DNA of 64,000 nt. Origin: Flavobacterium chilense. GTDB taxonomy: Bacteria > Bacteroidota > Bacteroidia > Flavobacteriales > Flavobacteriaceae. The translations under genes were made by a program, and so were the position numbers. How positions within the stretch are numbered: the stretch's first letter is position 1; the number at the start of each line of letters is the position of its first letter. Location: assembly GCF_001602525.1 (NCBI RefSeq), contig NZ_LSYT01000006.1, positions 434,001 to 498,000 of the forward strand, in the 5' to 3' direction. The notes beneath the pieces are model-generated. The model was not told the origin of the DNA. It worked only from the letters and a program-made list of their open reading frames with translations, and ran no database searches. Of this stretch, positions 8,708 to 18,317 are shown in pieces.

Positions 8708-9499
8708 TTAGTTAAATCCTCTTTGACGCTTGGCTTCAAAAATTAAGATTGCCGCAGCAACAGAAACATTCATGCTGTCGATTTCGCCCTGCATCGGAAT
8801 TATGATATTCTGAGTTGCAGCATCACGCCAGTCCTGTGTTAAACCTGTTGCTTCTGTACCTACAACAAGGGCTGTTGGAGTGGTAAAATCCTGTGTATGA
8901 TAAGAAGTGGAATTTTGTAATGTAGCGCAGTAAAAATCAATCTTTTTTTCTTTTAAAAAAGCAATGATTTCTGCTGTTGTCCCTGTAGCAATTTGATTGG
9001 TAAACAAACAGCCCACACTAGAGCGTACTATGTTTGGATTGTATAAATCGCTTTTGGGATTTGCAATTAAAAAAGCGTCAACATTTGCAGCATCGGCAGT
9101 ACGTAAAAGTGCTCCGATGTTTCCCGGTTTTTCCGGAGCTTCTGCGACAATAATTAACGGATTATCAGATAATTTTAAATCTGATAATGACATCGATTTG
9201 GTTTTGGCTACAGCCAAAATACCTTCGGTGGTATCGCGATAAGCTAGTTTCTGGTAAACTTCTTTGTTGATTTCAATTAACTGAACCGATGAATTTACCA
9301 ATTTATGAATTTCGTTTTCAGTAACTAATTCCGGTAAAAATAAAACAGTTTCTATTTGATAACCGCCTTTTATGGCAAGTGAAATTTCGCGTAATCCTTC
9401 AATTAAAAATGTTCCGGTTTGTTTTCTTGCTTTTGCTTTTTCCTGTAGTAAAACAAGCGATTTTATAAACGGATTTTGTATTGAAGTAATTTGTTTCAT
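8708..9499 (-). CDS. TrmH/SpoU-family RNA 2'-O-methyltransferase
   Basis: A 263-aa SPOUT-class methyltransferase that should use SAM to methylate a ribose 2'-OH in rRNA or tRNA. The N-terminal substrate-binding domain starts at MKQITSIQNPFIKSL. The three SPOUT motifs are PEKPGNIGALLRTADAA, ALVVGTEATGLTQDW and IIPMQGEIDSMNVSVAAA. The open frame extends to 9613, but that part encodes unrelated residues and overlaps a dispersed repeat, so the ATG at 9499 is the better start. It is 12 bp upstream of the serine hydrolase and may be co-transcribed with it. The RNA target is unknown. Confidence 0.9.
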   Translation of the reverse strand: MKQITSIQNPFIKSLVLLQEKAKARKQTGTFLIEGLREISLAIKGGYQIETVLFLPELVTENEIHKLVNSSVQLIEINKEVYQKLAYRDTTEGILAVAKTKSMSLSDLKLSDNPLIIVAEAPEKPGNIGALLRTADAANVDAFLIANPKSDLYNPNIVRSSVGCLFTNQIATGTTAEIIAFLKEKKIDFYCATLQNSTSYHTQDFTTPTALVVGTEATGLTQDWRDAATQNIIIPMQGEIDSMNVSVAAAILIFEAKRQRGFN

Positions 9500-9500
9500 T

Positions 9501-9585
9501 TTTCTTTGAAGGTACTGAGTTTCTAAGGTGCTAAGATACTGAGTTTTTTTGAAAAGGGGCAAAGATTCAAAGTGACAAATGTTTA
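9501..9585 (-). repeat. Dispersed CTTAGCACCTTAG-type repeat before a start codon
   Basis: Read on the minus strand, repeated units such as CTCAGTATCTTAGCACC and CTCAGTACC run up to the ATG of the TrmH gene. Relatives of the same unit precede the genes at 21070 and 42752 in the same orientation. Confidence 0.5.
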
Positions 9586-9601
9586 TAGCAAAAAAGATTG
9601 T

Positions 9602-9658
9602 CACGAATTTCACGAATTTTTTATCGCATTGACCTAGGACTAATTCGTGAAATTCGTG
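9602..9658. repeat. Perfect 17-bp hairpin, CACGAATTTCACGAATT
   Basis: CACGAATTTCACGAATT (9602-9618) pairs with AATTCGTGAAATTCGTG (9642-9658) across a 23-nt loop. It sits 8 bp beyond the stop of the phosphatase-like gene and could serve as its terminator. A degenerate copy (AATTTGTGTAATTCATGG) appears near 42061. Confidence 0.65.
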
Positions 9659-9666
9659 GCAAAAAA

Positions 9667-10752
9667 CTATTTCTTAACTACTTCTGAGATTTCTTCTGCA
9701 ACAGGATGATTTGTTGTAAAGGTATAACCCATAATTTTGGCTATGGTTTGGGCGATTTGTTTTTGATACAATTGCGAATCTGTTTTAATTTCGCCTTTTG
9801 CTGTAATTTCAGGTCCCATGGCAGCAAACCAAATTTGTGATGCTCCGGGAACATCTGCACCATGATCTGTCCATTGTGCTTTTGTTTTGTCACCGCGACC
9901 GTGGTCAACTGTAATAATAAGTGTCGTTTTATTTTTGTATTGCGGATCGTTTTGTACAAAGTCCCAGATTTCCTTAATCCATTTGTCTACCTGATTGGCA
10001 GCGTCAAGATACGATCTGTAATGTCCGGAATGTGCCCACTCATCTGTTTCTCCGTAAGCGACATAAAGTACTTTTGGTTTTTTGGTTTTTAATTCATCCA
10101 AAGCCTGATAATGTGTAAAGACATCCAGACATTCATCTTCATGAAAAGGCTTAAATGAATTATTTCGCATTTCGTTTAGTAATTTTTGAGTAGCGGTTGG
10201 TTTATTTCCTCCCACATTATCAAAGGCCGAAATTACCGGAAATCCACTTCTTTCCTCGTTTAAAATTCGATCAAAAGCATCCCAGGCTCCAAAAGCGGCC
10301 ACTTTTCCTTTAAGTTTGGATTGTTGGTTTAAAAACTCCAAAACATTTACATTTGGATTTGCTTTATAACTATTAGAATTGACGGCAACATCAACATTTC
10401 CGGTCATAATTTCGCTATATCCGGGATAACTGAACCAATATGGATTTGCTACATCAACCTTGTTTCCAAGGTCGCGATTGCCATAGATTTGTCCTTTTGT
10501 AACAATTTCAGACCATAAAAAAGGCATGATTTTTTTACGGGATTCCTTGAAATCTGAACTGGAGTATTTTTTATAAATGTAAGTACTGTCGCCCTGATTG
10601 AATTTTTTGTCATTGGCAATTGCAGGATCCATTCCTTTAAAGATTTCCTGCCATCTAAAACCATCTGTGGTTACAATGATGATGTTTTCTGTCTTTTGTG
10701 CCTGAGACAAAAAGCTTATCAAAAAGAGTACAATTAAGAATAGTTTTTTCAT
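9667..10752 (-). CDS. Secreted alkaline-phosphatase-superfamily hydrolase
   Basis: 361 aa with a signal peptide (MKKLFLIVLFLISFLSQAQ). The metal-binding pattern of the alkaline phosphatase / type I phosphodiesterase superfamily is visible: IIIVTTDGFRWQE near residue 28 (first Asp), WFSYPGYSEIMTG around residue 112 with the likely Ser nucleophile, YGETDEWAHSGHY (Asp and His), and TVDHGRGD with WTDHGADVPG (Asp-His pairs). It probably cleaves a phosphate or sulfate ester in the periplasm. The substrate is unknown and no partner gene is adjacent. It stands alone between two hairpin-bearing spacers. Confidence 0.8.
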   Translation of the reverse strand: MKKLFLIVLFLISFLSQAQKTENIIIVTTDGFRWQEIFKGMDPAIANDKKFNQGDSTYIYKKYSSSDFKESRKKIMPFLWSEIVTKGQIYGNRDLGNKVDVANPYWFSYPGYSEIMTGNVDVAVNSNSYKANPNVNVLEFLNQQSKLKGKVAAFGAWDAFDRILNEERSGFPVISAFDNVGGNKPTATQKLLNEMRNNSFKPFHEDECLDVFTHYQALDELKTKKPKVLYVAYGETDEWAHSGHYRSYLDAANQVDKWIKEIWDFVQNDPQYKNKTTLIITVDHGRGDKTKAQWTDHGADVPGASQIWFAAMGPEITAKGEIKTDSQLYQKQIAQTIAKIMGYTFTTNHPVAEEISEVVKK

Positions 10753-10877
10753 TTTTTAGTTTTTTAAAATTAGAAACTTTAAAGGTATTTATAAAAATAA
10801 CTGTAATTAAGTATTCAGTTTTAAGAAATAAATATTTTTTATTCTTCTTTCGCTTACTTAAAAGCGATATTCTGTAA

Positions 10878-12245
10878 TTATTTTTTATTGATTTTTAAAT
10901 ATTTAATGGCTTCCTCTAATGCTTTGTCTGTATTTTTTAAGAAATCATCTAAAGTTGGGACAACTTCTATATCAGGTTTTATTCCGTAGCCCACAAATTC
11001 CCTTCCGTCCGGATAAGTATCTTTTTTGGTGCAGACTCTGGCATATCCGCCTCCGGGCAAATCAAATAAATAAGGCTGTCCTGTACTTCCATATGACTTT
11101 TCGCCTATTTTGATCATGTGTTTTTGATTATCGGCAAAAATTAAGAAATCTTCTGCAGCCGAAGCTGTATTATGACCGAGTAAAATTACTGTTGGAACTA
11201 CAATTCTTTTAGCATTTAATTGAATTTTAGTCGGATTGTATTCAAAATCAAAATACAATTGGTCATGGTAAGATAAATATGCTTTTTTATTCCACGGAAT
11301 GTTTATAGTATCCTTAGCATCAATAAATTTGCCCCATGCTTTATAAGCCGGGAGATGATCTCTAGTTCTTTGTCTTGATCCATAAAGAATTGTGTCGTTT
11401 GTAAGATATTGCAATATCTCGGTTCCAACATTTGTACTGCCACCTCCGTTACTGCGTAAATCAATTATTAGCGATTTTGCTTTGTATAATTCCGGAAGTT
11501 TTGTAACAAACAAACTATCAATTTTTTCATCACTAAATGAGTTTAATGAAAGATAAGCTGTCTCTTTATTTATCCATTTAAAATCTAAAAGCTGTTTTTT
11601 AATTTCGGGAGGGAAAACTTCTTTTTCTTCTGTTTTTTTATGCGTTAATGTCAGTTCAATAATCTTTTTATTGGGCTTTTTTATTTTAATTATAAAAGTT
11701 TCGCCTTCAAGACCTTTTAATAAATTTGAAGTGCTCCAGTCTTGCAACACATAATCGGTTGATGAGGAGATGTAAGGAGAAACGTTATCATCAATAAACT
11801 TTTGAGTTGGTTTTCCATTAACTTCAATGATTTCACTTCCAATCGGAATTTCGTCTTTTTTGCTAAGATTTGTTCGGACAATTACGGCTTTGCCTTCAAT
11901 GTTTTTGGTGAAAAGTTTGTAGTCACCAAACATCACAGTCATTGGTTCGATACTTTTTGGAAAATAAACATTTGTATGACCGTCTTTTAATAAAGCACAA
12001 AATTTTTGAAGTTCCCGATAATATTCATAATCGTTATTTGTGTTCTGAACTGTAGTAATAAGTTCCTTGTATCGATTATCCCACATTGTTCTGTCGACTT
12101 TGTCAAGATAAATAAAATTGTAATTTACTTCCTGCCAGAATTTTGAAAGTCCGTAGACTTTATCGCTTGGGGTTAAAGTATTTGGAATTTGTCCAAAAAA
12201 AGTTACTGTAAAAAATAATAATGCGGCAATAAAGGTTTGTTTCAT
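10878..12245 (-). CDS. S41-family peptidase
   Basis: 455 aa, signal peptide at the N-terminus (MKQTFIAALLFFTVTFFGQ). The PDZ-like segment IPIGSEIIEVNGKPTQKF precedes the S41 core SLIIDLRSNGGGSTNVG, and the catalytic serine is expected in GHNTASAAEDFLIFAD. The motif order and the IP-GS-I turn closely match the partial S41 gene at the left edge, so the two are probably paralogues. Predicted periplasmic or surface peptidase, substrate unknown. About 50 bp separate its start from the DUF58 gene stop. Confidence 0.88.
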   Translation of the reverse strand: MKQTFIAALLFFTVTFFGQIPNTLTPSDKVYGLSKFWQEVNYNFIYLDKVDRTMWDNRYKELITTVQNTNNDYEYYRELQKFCALLKDGHTNVYFPKSIEPMTVMFGDYKLFTKNIEGKAVIVRTNLSKKDEIPIGSEIIEVNGKPTQKFIDDNVSPYISSSTDYVLQDWSTSNLLKGLEGETFIIKIKKPNKKIIELTLTHKKTEEKEVFPPEIKKQLLDFKWINKETAYLSLNSFSDEKIDSLFVTKLPELYKAKSLIIDLRSNGGGSTNVGTEILQYLTNDTILYGSRQRTRDHLPAYKAWGKFIDAKDTINIPWNKKAYLSYHDQLYFDFEYNPTKIQLNAKRIVVPTVILLGHNTASAAEDFLIFADNQKHMIKIGEKSYGSTGQPYLFDLPGGGYARVCTKKDTYPDGREFVGYGIKPDIEVVPTLDDFLKNTDKALEEAIKYLKINKK

Positions 12246-12295
12246 TTTTTTTGATTGATGATTAATGATTGATGATGATGGATGAAATAAAAGGT

Positions 12296-13627
12296 TTACA
12301 AAATTCCTCTTGCTTTGATCTCTAAATATTTATTGATGGCATCCAAAGTCAGATTTTCAGGTTGTGTTAAAACTGAATGAATTCCGTATTTTTTGAGTTC
12401 ATTTGCGATTAAACGTTTTTCGAACATGAATTTTTCGGCAATGACTTTATCGTAAATTTCCTGAATGGTATCCGTTTTTTTGTTGATGATCGCGTTTAAT
12501 TCTGTATTACTAAAAAATACAACGACTAATAAATGGCTTTTTGCAATTCCTTTTAAATAAGGCAACTGACGGTTTAAACCATCCATGGTCTCAAAATTAG
12601 TATATAATATAATCAAACTTCTCTGATTGATGTTTTTCTTGATATCGACATATAAACGACTGTAATCGCTTTCGAAAAAATCTGTTTTGATGTTGTATAA
12701 TGTTTCAAGGATTTTTTGCATTTGTGAGGATCTTTTCTCTGCAAAAACACGGTTTTCAACCTTTTTAGAGAAAGAAAAAATTCCCGCTTTGTCTTGTTTT
12801 TTTAGAATTACATTGGATAAAACCAAAGTAGAATTGATTGCATAATCCAGTAAACTCAATCCTTCAAAGGGCATTTGCATGACACGGCCTTTATCAATTG
12901 CCATGTAAACAGATTGTGATTTTTCGTCCTGAAATTGATTGACCATCAATGCATTTCTCTTAGCAGTAGCTTTCCAGTTTAAAGTTCTGAGATCATCACC
13001 CTGAACATATTCTTTAATTTGCTCAAACTCCATGGTATGACCAATTCGGCGTATTTTTTTAATTCCGTATTGATATAAATTATTCGAAAAAGCCAATAAA
13101 TCGTATTTTCTTAATTGAATGTACGACGGATAAGTTGGAACCATTTGATCTTTTGCAAAAACGAATCTTCTGGAAATTAGCTTTAAAGGCGAAGAAACAT
13201 AAATATTCAGAGCACCAAAAAAGTATTCACCGCGTTCTGTTGGTCGTAAATCATAGCCAATTTCTTTTTGCTCAGATGCTTTAATAGTTTTTATAATCTT
13301 GAAATCACGCACCTGAAACTGAAACGGAATTTCGTCAATGATTTTCACCGAAATTTTAAAAGTATACTGGTTTTTTATGCTTATGGTTACTGGATTTAAA
13401 TCTCCGTTTGAAAGCTTTTCGGGCGTATGTCGTTCAGCTTCAATTCCGGTTTTAGTGAGGTATAAAAGTAAAATATCAAGACCCAGAAAAGTGATTAATA
13501 TTAAAACCAGAAACCAGACAGCGTTATATAAATTCGGAAAAATAAAAGCGCAAACAAATAATCCTATAATGCCCAGAAGCATATAGAAAAAGAAGTTATT
13601 GAGGTACAGACTTTTTATAAATTTCAC
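12296..13627 (-). CDS. DUF58 domain protein
   Basis: 443 aa. Two hydrophobic helices lie within residues 10-60, then a soluble DUF58 region with the hallmark YVQGDDLRTLNWKATAKR near residue 210, followed by a von Willebrand A-like fold (MAIDKGRVMQMPFEG, SLIILYTNFETMDGL). DUF58 proteins accompany MoxR AAA ATPases, which are thought to act as chaperones for vWA-fold partners in the envelope. This is the last gene of the minus-strand cluster that starts at 19282. The detailed job is unknown. Confidence 0.85.
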   Translation of the reverse strand: MKFIKSLYLNNFFFYMLLGIIGLFVCAFIFPNLYNAVWFLVLILITFLGLDILLLYLTKTGIEAERHTPEKLSNGDLNPVTISIKNQYTFKISVKIIDEIPFQFQVRDFKIIKTIKASEQKEIGYDLRPTERGEYFFGALNIYVSSPLKLISRRFVFAKDQMVPTYPSYIQLRKYDLLAFSNNLYQYGIKKIRRIGHTMEFEQIKEYVQGDDLRTLNWKATAKRNALMVNQFQDEKSQSVYMAIDKGRVMQMPFEGLSLLDYAINSTLVLSNVILKKQDKAGIFSFSKKVENRVFAEKRSSQMQKILETLYNIKTDFFESDYSRLYVDIKKNINQRSLIILYTNFETMDGLNRQLPYLKGIAKSHLLVVVFFSNTELNAIINKKTDTIQEIYDKVIAEKFMFEKRLIANELKKYGIHSVLTQPENLTLDAINKYLEIKARGIL

Positions 13628-13663
13628 GTTTTTATAATTTCAGATTTAAATTTATTTTCAGTT

Positions 13664-14269
13664 TTAAAATTGGGTATAGGATTTAAAATCAAAACCTTCT
13701 AAATAGGCTATTTTCCAGATTCCATTTTCCTTGACAGCTTTTACTTTGTATTTAAAATTGTCTTTTAAAGACCAGCTCCAGTTAAAAATTGCTTCGTTTT
13801 TGTCAATTTTAAGATTATTAATGGTCAATGTTTTCCAATAATCATCTGGATAATCCTGACAGTTGCACCAGGGATTTGAATCGTTTCCAAATGGGGGCAG
13901 GTCTCCAACAAGCCATTCCATTTTTTTATTTTTTAGATTGGTATCAATCGCCAAGGCAATTTTGTTGTAATTGTCCAGAAATTGCTGCGAAAAAAAGTTA
14001 GAATTTTTTAACTCGCTCAATTTTTTATTATGCGCTTTTAAATTTACGCCCACATATTGAGTTCCTTTTTTATTTTCTAAAGGATCAAAATCACTGACTA
14101 AATTTTTGGTTTCAATCCATTCATAGGTTTTCCTGATTAAGGTTTCCAGCTGTTGTTTATCGCTTGCAAAGTAAATTGACTTTGCAGACGCAAAACTTGT
14201 GTTTACCGGTTTAAAACCAGCAAGTAGAATCCAGATGAAGGACAGGAAAAATAATTTATAAAATTTCAT
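13664..14269 (-). CDS. Small secreted protein of the MoxR cluster
   Basis: 201 aa with an N-terminal hydrophobic signal (FYKLFFLSFIWILLAGF). I do not recognise the family with confidence. The pattern of an N-terminal helical region (LETLIRKTYEWIETKN) followed by strands ending in WKIAYLEGFDF resembles NTF2-like or DUF3828-type domains. It has CNCQDYPDDYW in the middle, with two Cys that might form a disulfide. It is placed between moxR and the DUF58 gene with 44- and 36-bp gaps, so probably belongs to the same operon. Confidence 0.6.
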   Translation of the reverse strand: MKFYKLFFLSFIWILLAGFKPVNTSFASAKSIYFASDKQQLETLIRKTYEWIETKNLVSDFDPLENKKGTQYVGVNLKAHNKKLSELKNSNFFSQQFLDNYNKIALAIDTNLKNKKMEWLVGDLPPFGNDSNPWCNCQDYPDDYWKTLTINNLKIDKNEAIFNWSWSLKDNFKYKVKAVKENGIWKIAYLEGFDFKSYTQF

Positions 14270-14313
14270 GTAACAGAAGTTAATGTTTTGGTTTTGAAAG
14301 CAGAGACTGAATA

Positions 14314-15327
14314 CTATCTTGGAATCTCTACAGTTTCAATAATTTGTTTGATGATTTCAGGACTTGCAATACCTTCCATTTCACGTTCAGGAGCAACAAT
14401 TACACGATGCTGAAGTACCGGAATTGCGGCTTCCTTAATATCTTCAGGAGTAACAAAATCACGTCCGCGAATGGCTGCAAAACCTTTGGCAGCATTCAAA
14501 ATGGCAATTGAGGCACGAGGCGAAGCTCCCAGATATAAAAAGGCGTTTTCGCGGGTATTGACTACAATTCTGGCAATGTATTCGAGTAAGTTTTGCTCGA
14601 CTCTGATTTGTTTTACTAAAGCCTGATATTGTTTTATCTCTTCTGCTGAAAGAATGGTTTTTATAGCTTCTAATTTTCCATGGTCCTGCAATAAATGCTC
14701 TCTTTGGATAATTAAGATTTCTTCGTCCAGTTTTGGATAATCAATAGTGATTTTGAATAAAAAACGGTCTAATTGTGCTTCAGGCAAACGATAGGTTCCT
14801 TCTTGTTCGATTGGATTCTGGGTTGCAATTACCAAAAACGGTGTTTCAAGCTGATAGGCTGATCCGTCTATTGTAATTTGACGCTCTTCCATTACTTCAA
14901 AAAGTGCGGCTTGTGTTTTGGCTGGAGCACGGTTGATCTCGTCAATTAAAATTAAATTGGAAAAAATCGGGCCTTTTTTAAACTCAAACTCTGAGCTTTT
15001 CAGATTAAAAATAGAAGTTCCTAAAATGTCTGAAGGCATTAAATCCGGTGTGAACTGAATTCGGCTAAAGCCAATATTTAAGGTTTTAGACAACAATTTG
15101 GCCGTGATAGTTTTAGCAACTCCGGGAACTCCTTCAAGCAAAACATGGCCATTTGATAAAATAGCAACCAAAAGCTGATCGACCATTTTATGTTGTCCCA
15201 CAATCACGGTTTCAAGCTCTTTTTTTATGGCAGTAACGTGATCTAAAAGCGGTGTTAAATTTATTCTGGTTTGAAAATTTACATTTTCATTTGTGATTTC
15301 GGTTTCTGTTGTATTGATATCGTCCAT
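14314..15327 (-). CDS. MoxR-family AAA+ ATPase
   Basis: 337 aa. Walker A GVPGVAKT near residue 80, Walker B LILIDEINRAPAKTQAA near 125, sensor motif VIATQNPIEQEGTYRLPEAQ, and the lid ASPRASIAILNAAKG. MoxR ATPases use ATP to remodel or activate partner proteins, typically vWA/DUF58 proteins encoded beside them, as here. It acts in the cytoplasm at the membrane face. Part of the cluster DUF4350-MoxR-small protein-DUF58. Confidence 0.93.
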   Translation of the reverse strand: MDDINTTETEITNENVNFQTRINLTPLLDHVTAIKKELETVIVGQHKMVDQLLVAILSNGHVLLEGVPGVAKTITAKLLSKTLNIGFSRIQFTPDLMPSDILGTSIFNLKSSEFEFKKGPIFSNLILIDEINRAPAKTQAALFEVMEERQITIDGSAYQLETPFLVIATQNPIEQEGTYRLPEAQLDRFLFKITIDYPKLDEEILIIQREHLLQDHGKLEAIKTILSAEEIKQYQALVKQIRVEQNLLEYIARIVVNTRENAFLYLGASPRASIAILNAAKGFAAIRGRDFVTPEDIKEAAIPVLQHRVIVAPEREMEGIASPEIIKQIIETVEIPR

Positions 15328-15408
15328 GTTTTGGTATGTTTTCTTTTGAATAATTTTGGTTTTCCTGTCATAGATTAAAATGATTTTAATCTATGCTTAT
15401 ATTTTTAT

Positions 15409-16614
15409 CTAATGCAAAATCTTTTCTATGGCATTATTAATTCGGATTAGATCTTCTTCAAGACTGCCGTGATAGCTTTTTCGATGTTCGTTAATCAAAA
15501 ATACAAGTTCCTGAATGTCGGTAATCTCTTTTCCTGTTTTATGATGTAATTTTTGAATGAAATGATCATCAAGTTTTGTGGTATCGATTAAATATTCTGT
15601 TCTTACTTTTTCTAAGAAGTAAATGATTTTTTTATCAATTATATTGCTGTGATCTCCTTCCTGATAATACAGGTTTCCAATGGTTTTGGTAAAATCGACC
15701 GTCAAATTGGATAATGGTTTTAATATCGGGACAATTCGTTGTTTTCGTTTGGCATTAAAAATAATAAAAATCAGCATTCCAATTAAAAAGAAATACCATG
15801 CCCATTTTAATCCGGGCTGACTTAAAATATAACGTAATGGTGACTCAGAAATAGTTTCGTTGTTTTGTCCTTTGGTATACCAAAAAACATCTTCTTTAGG
15901 TAAGTAAGACAAGAGACTTTCGGCATACTGGTAATTATTTCCTTTTAACAAATGGAAATTGGTAAAAGCCAGAGGATCTGTATGCAGATAAAAATAACCT
16001 TGTCTGTAAGGTACTTTTATAAAGTTGACATTTTTTTTGTTTGATTTTGTATTCTGATATCCTAAAACAGTGGTGTTTGCTGTATCAATTTTTGTGAAAT
16101 AATCGCCAATGGTTTGCGGTAAATTATATTTTTTGTTTTTGAATTTCTTGTTTGCCAGCCATACCAATGTGCTGCCATTGCTTACAAAATCTGAATTAAG
16201 TTCAATTTTTAAGCTGTCTAATAAATATTTAGGAAAGGTTTTCATGCTTAAAAAAGCATTGTTTCCGTGCGATACAAAATAAAAAATCTCTTTAATGGAC
16301 TGATCATCAATCGTATTTTTTTCAGAGATGTTTATGAAGTTACCTTTGATAGTATAATTTTCAACCAGTGTATCTTCATTATATTTTGAATCTAAATACT
16401 CATAAGGTGTAATGGTTGAAATTCGCTCTACTTTATGATGTTTAAAGAAACCATTAATTTCTTTGTCAAAAACATATAATCCATACGGAATCTTGTCGTT
16501 GACAGAAAATGTAGGACGCCAGTCAATAGGTTTTTGCTGATCGTTATCGGCTAATAAGATTATGGCCAGAATAAAAACCAGAACAGCAATATAAATTTTA
16601 AGTGTTTTACTCAT
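15409..16614 (-). CDS. DUF4350 domain membrane protein
   Basis: 401 aa. A transmembrane helix at about residues 7-23, a periplasmic middle region (DWRPTFSVNDKIPYGLYVFD, the start typical of DUF4350), and a second helix near residue 290 (WAWYFFLIGMLIFIIF) followed by a basic cytoplasmic tail with helices. The start codon overlaps the end of the preceding DUF4129-like gene by 8 bp, so the two are translationally linked. DUF4350 proteins are of unknown function and recur with MoxR/DUF58. Confidence 0.75.
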   Translation of the reverse strand: MSKTLKIYIAVLVFILAIILLADNDQQKPIDWRPTFSVNDKIPYGLYVFDKEINGFFKHHKVERISTITPYEYLDSKYNEDTLVENYTIKGNFINISEKNTIDDQSIKEIFYFVSHGNNAFLSMKTFPKYLLDSLKIELNSDFVSNGSTLVWLANKKFKNKKYNLPQTIGDYFTKIDTANTTVLGYQNTKSNKKNVNFIKVPYRQGYFYLHTDPLAFTNFHLLKGNNYQYAESLLSYLPKEDVFWYTKGQNNETISESPLRYILSQPGLKWAWYFFLIGMLIFIIFNAKRKQRIVPILKPLSNLTVDFTKTIGNLYYQEGDHSNIIDKKIIYFLEKVRTEYLIDTTKLDDHFIQKLHHKTGKEITDIQELVFLINEHRKSYHGSLEEDLIRINNAIEKILH

Positions 16615-17380
16615 TGCTAAAGGTTTTTATGGCATTCTTAAATCTGTTTTCGGCCTTTTTGAAAGTGGTTTCATCGATCTCAAATTCGCCATACCAAATG
16701 TAGTTGTACAAATAAGATAAATAAGTAAACTCTTCTTTATGTACAGGTCTTTGAAGTTCGTATAAATAATCTGAATTTGTTTTTTCGATATCCCATTCGA
16801 TATAATGATTTTGTGCCATAACTTTCAACAGCCACAAATAATAATAACGAATAGCAACTCTTTTTTCTCCGGACTGGATGCTTTCTTTTATTAGTTTTTC
16901 AAAATCAAGAAGGTGAATGTTTTTCTCGATATCAGAATAATAGATGTTTTTTTTGCCTGAGTTTTTTCCAAAAATCCATTGTCCTTCTTTGTTGATTAAT
17001 GCTTTTACAATGAGGTAAATAACAAAAATGATAATGAGTACGGCTAATGTTTTTAGCAGGATTGAAACAAAATTAATAGAACTTTCTGTGCTTTCGAAAC
17101 TAAACCAATCTTTAAAAATACTGCCCAGCCATTCTAAAAAACGCTGCCATAAACCTTTTTCAGGAGCTTTGTACTCGTAAACAAAATCCGGATTGGTATA
17201 TTTTTTTTTGAAATTTTTAGAGAAGGCTTTTACTCCTACGGTGGCTGAATCAACTTTTATGTCTTTCTCCGTATATTTTACAGTGGACATTTTAGGTGGT
17301 TCGGCTACAGCCAAAGAATCCTGAGCATGGGTAATACCAGAAAAGAAAATAAAAGATAAAATGATAACAATTCTATTCAT
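16607..17380 (-). CDS. DUF4129-like membrane protein
   Basis: 257 aa from the ATG at 17380; a longer frame would begin with TTG. Signal peptide (MNRIVIILSFIFFSGITHAQ), a periplasmic segment, a transmembrane helix near residues 105-130 (LLKTLAVLIIIFVIYLIVKA), and a cytoplasmic helical domain with AIRYYYLWLLKVMAQ and TNSDYLYEL, the DUF4129 pattern. It overlaps both neighbours by 8 bp. The role is unknown; it is a standing member of MoxR-DUF58 clusters. Confidence 0.7.
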   Translation of the reverse strand: MNRIVIILSFIFFSGITHAQDSLAVAEPPKMSTVKYTEKDIKVDSATVGVKAFSKNFKKKYTNPDFVYEYKAPEKGLWQRFLEWLGSIFKDWFSFESTESSINFVSILLKTLAVLIIIFVIYLIVKALINKEGQWIFGKNSGKKNIYYSDIEKNIHLLDFEKLIKESIQSGEKRVAIRYYYLWLLKVMAQNHYIEWDIEKTNSDYLYELQRPVHKEEFTYLSYLYNYIWYGEFEIDETTFKKAENRFKNAIKTFSNE

Positions 17381-18317
17381 TATCACTTCCAATTAATTCA
17401 ATTTCACGATTCGAAGTTTTATCATCAGCTCCTAAACTATAATAGATAATGCCCTGGTTTACCATTAATGCATTATTAAAAATATAGCTCAATGCAAATA
17501 TTAAAACAAAAATCAATGAAATAAAAGCGAGTAATACAGGAGAACCTTCAAATGGTTTTGTTGCAAAATCTGAAGTACTTACTGCGGATACAAAAAATAT
17601 AAATATTCCGGCAAAATAAAAAACCATGGTTATGGATGCCTGTATCATTTGCATCATCATCATAACGATAAAAGTGGTAGCAATTGTATTCCAGAAATTT
17701 TGTCTTAACAATACATAAGCATGATTTATAGATTCGAAAAAGCCTTTATCTTCTGTTAAATAAGTATAAAAACTAAGGTTCATCCAGGTGAAAAAAGCTG
17801 GAATAGAAATTAGAATTAAGGGAATTCCAACAATAATAAAGCAAAGTAAAAACATTATGATAATCGCAATAAATAAAACCGGAACAACAATAAAGATCAT
17901 CCCGATACAGAACTTTATGATCTTCCAGAGATTTTGTTTAAAACTGGTCATAATGTCTTCCAGCGTAAAATCGTTGGTGTTGTTTCTCTCTATCAGTTTT
18001 AAATATAAAATTGGATAGGCAGAATTAAATAAGGATAAAACCAATGCAACAAGTACAAAAATAACGATGCAGCCAATAACGATTGGATACTGGTTATCAA
18101 AATAAGACAAAACCTGATTTGGATCTGCAGTATTATTTTGGGATAGAAACTGGAAATTAACTCTTAAAAACCAATATACAAGAGCACCTGTAATAAGTAA
18201 GAAAGCTCCGTTTATGACAAAAAAAATCTTGAAAAAGTGTTTTCCAAAGGATTTGAAAAAGCCAAAAGTGTCTGATATATAGTCACCTAATTCTCGTTTT
18301 TTGTAAAGTTCGAACAT
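17373..18317 (-). CDS. Multi-pass membrane protein of the MoxR cluster
   Basis: 314 aa from the ATG at 18317. A longer frame to 18416 would overlap the upstream gene by 100 bp and encodes no conserved residues; with the chosen start the codons meet as TAATG. About six hydrophobic helices are visible. The N-terminal motif MFELYKKRELGDYISDTFGF and the amphipathic segments between helices recall DUF975/DUF4013-type proteins. The function is unknown. Tight coupling to the SpoIIM-like gene upstream and the DUF4129-like gene downstream indicates one envelope-related complex. Confidence 0.75.
   Translation of the reverse strand: MFELYKKRELGDYISDTFGFFKSFGKHFFKIFFVINGAFLLITGALVYWFLRVNFQFLSQNNTADPNQVLSYFDNQYPIVIGCIVIFVLVALVLSLFNSAYPILYLKLIERNNTNDFTLEDIMTSFKQNLWKIIKFCIGMIFIVVPVLFIAIIIMFLLCFIIVGIPLILISIPAFFTWMNLSFYTYLTEDKGFFESINHAYVLLRQNFWNTIATTFIVMMMMQMIQASITMVFYFAGIFIFFVSAVSTSDFATKPFEGSPVLLAFISLIFVLIFALSYIFNNALMVNQGIIYYSLGADDKTSNREIELIGSDNE

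Noticed and set aside
9500..9613. Longer N-terminus of the TrmH-like protein
   Set aside because: The extra 38 residues are encoded by dispersed repeat DNA and match nothing in the family; MKQITSIQNPF is the usual kind of start.
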